The translations under genes and the position numbers were made by a program. The notes under the pieces are model-generated. The model searched no databases and was not told the DNA's origin. It worked only from the letters and a program-made list of their open reading frames with translations. A DNA stretch of 64,000 nt from Ascaphus truei (taxonomy: Eukaryota; Chordata; Amphibia; Anura; Ascaphidae), in NCBI GenBank assembly GCA_036426205.1, contig CM071571.1, positions 115,444,244 through 115,508,243 of the forward strand. Reading direction: 5' to 3'. This document shows positions 56,697-64,000 of the stretch, piece after piece; the first letter of the stretch is position 1, and the number at the start of each line of letters is the position of its first letter.

Positions 56697-57045
56697 AGTA
56701 GGTCATGTTGACCTTTTACATTTACGATAGATGTTTAATACTGAAATCTCTGTCCAATAATACGAACTACATCAAAATCAAGTCAATCTGTTGACGAGAA
56801 TAAACTTCAACATTTATTGATTGATAAGTTTGATAGTGCTCTTTTAAATGTATTTGAATATTTATATCATTATTTCTTAAACATGGAGTAATGAATTACA
56901 GAGTTATACATATCTCTATGCACTGAGTCACTCATAGTGAAAGAGCTATATTTGGACATAAAAACATCTACAAAAATAGTGTAGTGCTGATGAATGATTA
57001 TTCACTAAGCACTTATAGCTGACGCAGTTACAGCACTCTAAATAT
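56697..57045. other. Unassigned AT-rich stretch
   Basis: No gene or motif is recognised before the 3' end of the L2 element. Confidence 0.5.
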
Positions 57046-57411
57046 TGTATTGTATTGTATGTATTGTATGTCTTTATTTATATAGTGCCATTAATGTACA
57101 TAGCGCTTCACAGTAGTAATACATGTAGGTAATCGAATAAATAAAAACAGAATATATAAATAACAGATCATGGGAATAAGTGCTTTAGACAAACATAACA
57201 TTAAGGAAGAGGAGTCCCTGCCCCGAGGAGCTTACAATCTAATTGGTAGGTAGGGAGAATGTACAGAGACAGTAGGAGGGAGTTCTGGTAAGTGCGTCTG
57301 TAGGGGGCCAAGCTTTATGTATCATGTGTTCAGAATGTTCACAGTGCTATTCGTATGCTTCTTTATGCAAGTGTGTCTTAAGGTGGGTCTTAAAGGTGGA
57401 TAGAGAGGGTG

Positions 57412-59346
57412 CTAGTCGGGTACTGAGGGGAAGGGCATTCCAGAGTGTGGGGCAGTCAGTGAAAAAGGTTTAAGGCGGGAGAGGGCTTTAGATAAAAAGG
57501 GGGTAGAAAGAAGACATCCTTGAGCAGAATGAAAGAGTCGGGGTGGTGCATAGCGAGAAATTAGGGCTGAGATGTAAGGAGGGGCAGAAGAGTGTAAAGC
57601 TTTAAAAGTGAGGAGAAGAATGGAGTGTGAGATGTGGGATTTGATTGGAAGCCAGGAGAGGGATTTCAGGAGGGGAGATGCTGAGACAGATCTAGGAAAG
57701 AGTAGAGTGATTCTGGCAGCAGCATTTAGGATAGATTGTAGGGGAGACAGGTGAGAGGCAGGAAGGCAAGACAGCAGGAGGTTACAGTAATCAAGACGGG
57801 AGAGAATGAGGGCCTGAGTCAGAGTTTTAGCAGTCGAGCAACAGAGGAAAGGGCATATCTTTGTTATATTGAGGAGGAAAAAGCGACAAGTTTTAGAAAT
57901 GTTTTGAATGTGAGGGGCGAATGTGAGAGAGGAGTCGAGTGTGACCCCTAGGCAGCGTGCTTGGGCTACTGGGTGGATGATCGTAGTTCCAATAGTAATG
58001 TGGAAGGAGGTAGTAGGGCCAGGTTTGGGAGGAAGTATGAGGAGCTCTGTTTTAGCCATGTTGAGTTTAAGGCGACGGAGGGCCATCCAGGATGATATAG
58101 CAAAGAGACATTCAGAAACTTTGGTCTGTATAGCAGGTGTAAGGCCAGGTGTTGAAAAGTATATTTGTGTGTCGTCAGCATAGAGGTGATATTTAAACCC
58201 AAAAGATGTTATTAGGTCACCTAGAGAGAGTGTGTACAGAGAAAAGAGAAGAGGTACCAGGACAGAGCCCTGGGGTACCCCCACAGAGAGATCAATAGAG
58301 GAGGAGGAGGTGTTAGCAGAAGAGACACTGAAAGTACGATGGGAGAGGTAGGATGAGATCCAGGATAGAGCTTTGTTCCGAATACCAAGAGTATGGAGAA
58401 TGTGAAGGAGAAGAGGGTGGTCCATGGTGTCAAATGCTGCAGAGAGGTCGAGTAATATGAGCAGAGTGTAATGACCTCTGTCTTTGGCAGCATGGAGGTC
58501 GTCAGTTATTTCAGTGAGGGCTTTTTCCGTGGAGTGAGCAGTGCGGAAGCCAGATTGTAGAGGGTCTAGGAGAGAATAGGTGTTGAGAAAATGGAGCAAG
58601 CGAGAGAATACAAGACGTTCAAGGAGTTTAGAGGTAAAAGGCAGGGGGGAGACAGGTCGATAGTTAGAAAGACAGGTAGGGTCAAGCTTGCTGTTTTTGA
58701 GTAATGGTATGACTGTTGCATGTTTGAAGGAGGATGGAAAGGTTCCAGAGCAGAGGGAGGAGTTAAAAATGTGTGTGAGCATAGGAATTATAGTAGGAGC
58801 AAGAGGTTTTAGGAGATGGGAGGGAATTGGGTCAAGAGGGCATGTGGTAGAGGGAGAAGTGGCTATCAACAGCGACACATCCTCCTCTGAGACAGTGGAA
58901 AAAGAGTCAAGGAAGGCAGGAGGAGAGTTAGGAAGAGGTGTAGGATGGGAAGAAGAAACAGAGGGGATGTTCTGACGTATGGATTCCACCTTTTCCTTAA
59001 AATAGTCAGCAAAGTCCTGAGCGGAGATGGAGGAAGGAGAGGCAGCTGAGGGTGGTTTGAGTAGAGTATCAAAGACAGAGAACAGTCGGCGTGGGTTAGA
59101 CTTGTGCATGTTGATTAGTGCAGAAAAGTAGGCTTGTTTAGCTTGCGAGAGGGCAGAGTTGAAACAGGATAGCATAAATTTGTAGTGAAGGAAGTCTGCG
59201 AGAGTGTGAGACTTCCTCCAGAGGCATTCAGAGGAACGAGTGGAGGAACGCAGCATGCGTGTGTGGGAATTTAGCCAGGGTCTAGGGTTAGAAGGGCGAG
59301 TGCGGCAGAGAGAAAGTGGGGCATGTAGATCAAGAGAGGAGGACAA
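57412..59346 (-). CDS. L2 ORF, reverse transcriptase part
   Basis: An intact 644-residue frame. The RT motifs in order are [85 protein letters not shown] and [11 protein letters not shown] with the catalytic Asp pair. The thumb and C-terminus follow ([25 protein letters not shown], and a SWLPIKSHI phrase typical of L2). SVLVP replaces the usual SVLGP. It makes cDNA at the nicked target in active copies. It is separated from the endonuclease by a frameshift. Confidence 0.85.
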   Translation of the reverse strand: MSSSLDLHAPLSLCRTRPSNPRPWLNSHTRMLRSSTRSSECLWRKSHTLADFLHYKFMLSCFNSALSQAKQAYFSALINMHKSNPRRLFSVFDTLLKPPSAASPSSISAQDFADYFKEKVESIRQNIPSVSSSHPTPLPNSPPAFLDSFSTVSEEDVSLLIATSPSTTCPLDPIPSHLLKPLAPTIIPMLTHIFNSSLCSGTFPSSFKHATVIPLLKNSKLDPTCLSNYRPVSPLPFTSKLLERLVFSRLLHFLNTYSLLDPLQSGFRTAHSTEKALTEITDDLHAAKDRGHYTLLILLDLSAAFDTMDHPLLLHILHTLGIRNKALSWISSYLSHRTFSVSSANTSSSSIDLSVGVPQGSVLVPLLFSLYTLSLGDLITSFGFKYHLYADDTQIYFSTPGLTPAIQTKVSECLFAISSWMALRRLKLNMAKTELLILPPKPGPTTSFHITIGTTIIHPVAQARCLGVTLDSSLTFAPHIQNISKTCRFFLLNITKICPFLCCSTAKTLTQALILSRLDYCNLLLSCLPASHLSPLQSILNAAARITLLFPRSVSASPLLKSLSWLPIKSHISHSILLLTFKALHSSAPPYISALISRYAPPRLFHSAQGCLLSTPFLSKALSRLKPFSLTAPHSGMPFPSVPD

Positions 59347-59374
59347 GACAGAGTTGTAGTTCCTGACCAGGTTG

Positions 59375-60300
59375 TCAGGGTCTGTAGCAGAGCTGAGAGA
59401 GGAGAGGGAGGAGCGTAAAAAGACAAGGTAAGTGAATAGAGCGCAGGTTTCTGCAGAACCAGGGTGGAGGTGGAGAAGGGGAGAAGCGAGATAGAGAAAA
59501 TGAGATGAGATGATGGTCAGAGAGAGGAAAAGGGGAAATTGAGAAATCGGAGAGAGAGAAGTTCTTAGTGAAAACCAGGTCTAAGTAGTGGCCATCCTTG
59601 TGGGTGCTGGCTGCAGTCCACTGTTGAAGGCCAAATGAAGAGGTTAGAGAAAGAAAGCGGGAAGCCCAAGGGAGAGAGGGGTCACCAATGTGGCAATTGA
59701 AGTCCCCAAGGAGAAGAACAGGGGAGTCTGAGGAGAGGAAGAAAGAGAGCCAGGATTCAAAGTGAGAGAGAAAGGCAGAAGGGGGATGAGTAGAGGTAGG
59801 TGGGCGATAGATGACCGCCACATGAACAGGGAGAGGAGAGAAAATCTGGACAGTGTGAGCCTCAAAGGAGGGAAAAGCAAGAGAGGGAGGAATAGGAAGG
59901 GTTCGGTAATGACAGAGAGAGGAGAGCAGGAGCCCCACGCCTCCACCCCTGCATAAGTGCGCGGAGTATGGGAGAAGGAAAGGCCACCGTAGGAGAGGGC
60001 AGCTTCCAGAGCAGAGTCAGACTGAGTGAGCCAGGTCTCAGTTATAGCAAAGAGAAGCAGGGAGTGGGAGAGAAAGAAGTCATGCACAGAGAGGAACTTG
60101 TTAGAGAGGGAGCGAGCATTCCAAAGGGCACAGGAGAAAGGGAGAGAGGAGGGAGGGTGGCAGGGGATGGTTATGAGGTTGGAGGGGTTGACACCAGAAG
60201 GAGTAGAGGTTGCAGTTGGCAGGCGAGGACGAGCGCATGTAGGAATAAGACAGGGACCAGGATTGGGAGAGATATCCCCAGAAGCAAGGAGGAGAAGCAT
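59375..60300 (-). pseudogene. L2 ORF, endonuclease part, frameshifted
   Basis: The N-terminus MLLLLASGDISPNPGP resembles the 2A-like leader of many APE-type LINEs. NARSLSNKF and ITETWL lie in the first frame (60,300-59,644). After a shift near 59,930 come [30 protein letters not shown] and [11 protein letters not shown] in the second frame (59,938-59,375). A second shift before 59,346 leads into the RT frame. Confidence 0.8.
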
Positions 60301-60490
60301 GGATAGAAAGAGGATGTGTGAGGATGATTTGTAGGGGTGTGTTTTAGTGCAGGATGTATAGCTGTGTGGTGTCAGAGGACACAGGTAAGAAAGGAGTTCA
60401 TGTGAACAGAGAAGTGGTGAAGGAAGGGGAGATGGAGATATATGAATAGAGTTAGAGGCATTCTGAGGCTGGTAAAAAGTGTGCTGTCAT

Positions 60491-61280
60491 GTCGTCACAA
60501 GTTGGTATTGTGAGTAGAATCGAACTCCTCTCTCAGGAGAGTACAGAATACACCATAAGGATAGTATATCATTATCAGACATCTAAGAATATTCAATATC
60601 TCATTATAATTATGCTGATGTCAGGTTGGTGAAGTCACTATCCAATTTGACTATAATTGTACTACAAATTGAGGAACCCACAAAGTGTGTTACTTCCTCG
60701 AGGCACGGTTCTGTGACCGTATCCAGTTATAGCTTCTGAGGATTTTTGCTGCTATATAATATAGTTCTTATAATGCATCACTAGGTATTTATATATAAAC
60801 CACAAAAGGTCAGCAGAATCAGTTCTATAATAAATGTGAATGTCTGACATGCACCTTATGAGTATGATGCTGCAGTTATGGGAACACACGTAATTTGCTT
60901 CTGTTCCATGAGGCACAGTTCACTGACCGTATCCAGTTATAACCTCTAATTCAGAATAACTGCTACTGTTAATATGCAACAAATGGTTAAATTAGACACA
61001 TTTTCAATTTAGCGGATACACTGTTTCTTATATTTAAACATATATGTCATGAGACTAGTGTTAGCCAGCCTAATTATTAAACTTTGTATTCATTATTAGT
61101 ATACATAGTTGCATATGTTAAAGCACTCAAGTCATTTGCATATATTCAAAAGACATGCCCACATATATATGTTGTTCCTTTGATACTTTCTTCATATATT
61201 TGTAATAAACAGTGTCCGTACTTAATACATAAGAGGTTGATATTCATCAGTTTAGATGTTCTATAGTGTTTAGGCACGTC
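60491..61280. other. Unassigned stretch with a local direct repeat
   Basis: Around 60,697 and 60,905 the phrase GAGGCACRGTTC..TGACCGTATCCAGTTATA occurs twice, about 208 bp apart. No gene is recognised. Confidence 0.5.
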
Positions 61281-63250
61281 GGAGTTCCAGCCTGATGTCT
61301 CGTCTTACCACTACTCACAAATACTTCCACATGGTGACGTCACCACATTTGGTCACCTGGCACAAGTTTCACGTGAAAATCAAATTCACAGAGCATGTGA
61401 TATTGTGGTACATTGTACCCACACCCCCGCAACCTCTAAAGCATAGTGGCAATGGTGTTTTATATATTTTGTGTAAATGTGAGAGACAAAGGTACCACCT
61501 GTACATAACATTGTAATAACTTTCTTTGGTAATAGTGTTAAGCGAGGTAGCAGCCAGCTCATCCCAAATATTTTACCATTCCTCCATCTCCAGGACATTG
61601 CCTTTGTCTGCCTCCCATTGTCTCATAAATTGGGTCTTGAGTCTGTGCTACTTGGGATTATCTGCTGATACAGTAGGGATATCAAGCCCATGTTTCAGGT
61701 GCTCCATAACTCTCTTGAAACATGTTGAATGATTTAATCTTGGTGTCCAACAGGAAATCTCCTAACCTGGTTATGCCCAATGTTTCTTACAACTGGAAGT
61801 ACCACCCAGGTTTCAAATCTGGATTTCCACAGAGGGGTAATGTTTGAGTGTTTAAGGGTAAGCTTGTGTTTGAATTTATTTATGTCCCATATATTCAGTG
61901 AGTGGGAGATCAACGGGTTTAATGCTAAAGCTCTTGGTCTACAGTGGACTGCCAGCTATAGTAGTGTTATGAGTGATAGGGGGATAGTATCCACTGCCTC
62001 AATGTCAACCCAAACCCATTGTCCTCTGTCTAGATGCCTCAGTGTCAGTTGACTCACTTGTGCTGCCTTGTAATACAGGTATGAGTAAAGGCATGGTACC
62101 AATAGGCCTCCAGATCTGGATGGGCCTGGATCATAATCTTATATCAGACTTTCGTTTTTCTTACCATTCCAAATAAACTTTGTCATGTGTTTTGTTGGAG
62201 GTTTGTGATATCTTTTTTTATTTATTTTTTATTGGGATAGTAAGGATGTGAAAGAGATAATATTTTGTGTAACAAGTTCATTTTAACAGAATAAATTCTT
62301 CTTATCCAGGAGATAGGGAATTTTGACCAAGGGCAGGGCTGTTCTTGAGCTTTCTAATGATATAGTTAGCCTTGTATAGTGTATTTATTTTGTACAGTAT
62401 TTTAAATTGATTTCCAGGTATTTCAAGGAAGACCTTTGCCATTTTAGCTCAAAATTGATTGCAATTAATTTGACTGTTTCCTTGTGCAATCCTATCCCTG
62501 GAGCTTCTGATTTGGAGCTATTAAGTTTAAAACCTGAGAGTTCCCCGAATTGTGTGGTAATATGGAAAATGTTTGGTAATTACTTCATTGGTTTTGTGAC
62601 GGACACAACTATTTCCACTGTGAATAGGGCTGTTTTGTGGGATTTGGAATTAAGATCAATTCCATGTATATTAGAATCATAATGGCCATGGGTTCTATAT
62701 GTAATGCAAATAGGAGGGGTGACAGCGAGCAAACCTGTCTCATGCCACTTTTCATTGGGAATGGATCTGATGAAAACCCTGCATTTTGGAACCTAGCCAC
62801 CAGGGAGCTGTAAATATTTCTGACCGAATTGAGAAACTCTCTCTGGGTTCAAAATAAGACAGGGTGGGCCACAAAAAGTTCAAATCCACACTATCAAACG
62901 CCATTTCTGCCTCCAGTGCAAGAACCATGGTCTCATGCATCTCATTTTGGTTATCTTTGTGGATCAAGTTTAGCATGCGACTCGTATCGTCAGGTTCCTG
63001 ACGTTGTGGTATAAATCCTAAATGATCTGGATGTATTAAGTTAGGGAGATGCTGGTTCAGTCTTTTTGCTAGAATTTTAGTAAAAATGTTAAGGTCCATA
63101 TTCAGTAACAAAATGGGTCTACAGTATAATTGTGTCATCTTTATCTTCTTTGTTGATAAGTATCAGGTTGGCCCGAAGCATTTCTGGGGGGATTGGACAG
63201 CCTTTACAAAATGAGTTACATAATCTTGTTAGATGTTTGGCGACCGAGTT
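61281..63250 (-). pseudogene. L1/Tx1-like LINE ORF2 fragment
   Basis: On the minus strand: ILLLNMDLNIFTKILAKRLN, LIHPDHLGFIPQRQ, LALEAEMAFDSVDLNFLW (RT motif A) and MRQVCSLSPLLFALHIEPMA (motif B). At the motif C position HKTALFTVEIVV stands where LFADD is expected, so the catalytic Asp pair is gone. FGELSGFKLNSSKSEA and a WQRSSLKYLEINL block follow. The rest is broken by stops down to about 61,281. Confidence 0.75.
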
Positions 63251-63610
63251 GCTTAATTTTTTATATTATGTTTATACTAGTCCAGTATTCTAAAAGTACA
63301 TTGTTGTAGTTGTGTTACAACTTACTGTTTTGTGCTTTATAGTCTTAATTGTAACCAACATGTAAACATATAAACTTATAAACTGAGCTGAGGAGCTGAG
63401 TAACTCTGTAATTCAGTAATGCATGAAACTGATATAAACCTGTCTTAGGCCATGACAGTATGATCAATGGGTCGCACTAACTGAGCCAGTCTGAATCCAA
63501 CCCAAAAGCCTTCGGTTAACAAACTGGTGCCACGCGGCCCGCTCTGGGTGAGCTGAGGGCTTGCCTACTGAAGTCCCTGGCAGCCGTATCTGATGTTACA
63601 TGCAGCATTA
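63251..63610. other. Unassigned stretch
   Basis: AT-rich; nothing recognised. It lies where the endonuclease of the L1-like element should be, so that part is deleted or replaced. Confidence 0.45.
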
Positions 63611-63950
63611 TTTTGACCTATTTTAGATATGGCCACATATTTGGAGTCTTTATTTCGAAGGTTTGTTTGGAGTTTTAGAAGGCACCTTACTCCAGATTGG
63701 TCTCTGTTACTTGGTGATATTTACCTCATTCTGGTGTTGGTTGAGTCTATTTGTACATCTAGGCCCTATTTCTTCAACAGAGCATCTCCTTTGGCTGGAT
63801 CCTTGTTGGGTGATTGTGCTCCTTTGCATAAGATAATCAGTATAAAATGAAATCCCCATTTTTATTTGATCGTGTTTCCGTTCGGTAACTTTTCTTAGAT
63901 CTCTACATCTGCTTAATGTTCCTGGGGATATATCCACATAAATCTAAATG
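63611..63950 (-). pseudogene. L1/Tx1-like ORF1 fragment
   Basis: The minus strand reads DISPGTLSRCRDLRKVTERK, similar to the conserved C-terminal RRM/CTD block of L1-type ORF1 proteins (leader-like, then the arginine/lysine-rich RK..T segment). The order ORF1 then ORF2 on the minus strand fits one decayed element with 61,281-63,250. Confidence 0.5.
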
Positions 63951-64000
63951 CGTGAGCCCTCAAATTCGATGAATGTGTGGTTCCCCGCGGCTACCATTAT

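Larger units (their letters stand above)
57046..60490 (-). mobile_element. L2-clade LINE, nearly complete
   Basis: The minus strand carries a 2A-like N-terminus, APE endonuclease, RT and a 3' UTR ending AGCGCTATGTACATTAATGG then a TATATAAATAAAGACATACAA tract with short ATACA repeats, which is typical of L2 tails in fish and amphibians. The 5' edge near 60,490 is approximate. Confidence 0.85.

Overview
The window looks like repeat-rich vertebrate nuclear DNA with no host gene that I can recognise. The mix of families (Ty3/gypsy of the Gmr1 type, CR1, L2, L1/Tx1-like and Penelope-like retroelements, an intron-containing Tc1/mariner relative, hammerhead-like motifs, many foldback elements) fits an amphibian, most likely a frog. 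That is inference from repeat content; another large-genome vertebrate is possible. There is no sign of bacterial genes, CRISPR, or rRNA, and no convincing tRNA gene.

Layout. 1-3.07 kb: a foldback element, then the right-hand part of a Tc1/mariner-like transposon (copy A) ending at a TA. 2.69-11.76 kb: a 4.5 kb segment present twice in tandem; each unit carries the mariner right end plus a minus-strand LTR element whose only clear product is a long coiled-coil, Gag-like protein. 11.8-14.5 kb: microsatellites, a Penelope-like RT fragment and a CA-rich minisatellite. 14.5-20.2 kb: hammerhead-bearing repeats, a foldback, a solo LTR with 5-bp target duplications, and a related LTR-like block. 20.23-30.28 kb: a Ty3/gypsy element with integrase before reverse transcriptase (Gmr1 order) and a SCAN-like capsid segment. 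It is interrupted by a 0.7 kb insert, a 994-bp solo LTR flanked by CCTGG, and a 3.3 kb CR1 LINE. 31.36-31.61 kb: a foldback. 32.77-37.14 kb: a complete but pol-less LTR element, followed by a second, noisier copy of its 3' half and flank to about 42.85 kb. 42.85-46.3 kb: unrecognised. About 46.5-54.8 kb: mariner-like copy B, with a 528-residue BEN-domain ORF on the minus strand divergent from a spliced transposase on the plus strand. Copy B also holds a separate TIR-flanked insert with a CpG-rich block, a Myb/SANT-like scrap and a minisatellite. 55.1-56.7 kb: a MITE and a 670-bp foldback. 57.05-60.49 kb: a nearly complete L2 LINE (minus). 61.3-63.95 kb: a decayed L1/Tx1-like LINE (minus).

The best candidate for something undescribed is the divergent pair at 46.99-50.12 kb: a BEN-domain protein sharing a roughly 160-bp intergenic region with a Tc1/mariner-type transposase that needs splicing. 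The second theme is non-autonomous LTR elements that carry coiled-coil proteins and no pol. Many paired copies differ by scattered 1-2 bp indels, so part of the apparent gene decay may be unpolished long-read sequence; frameshifts here should be read with that in mind.
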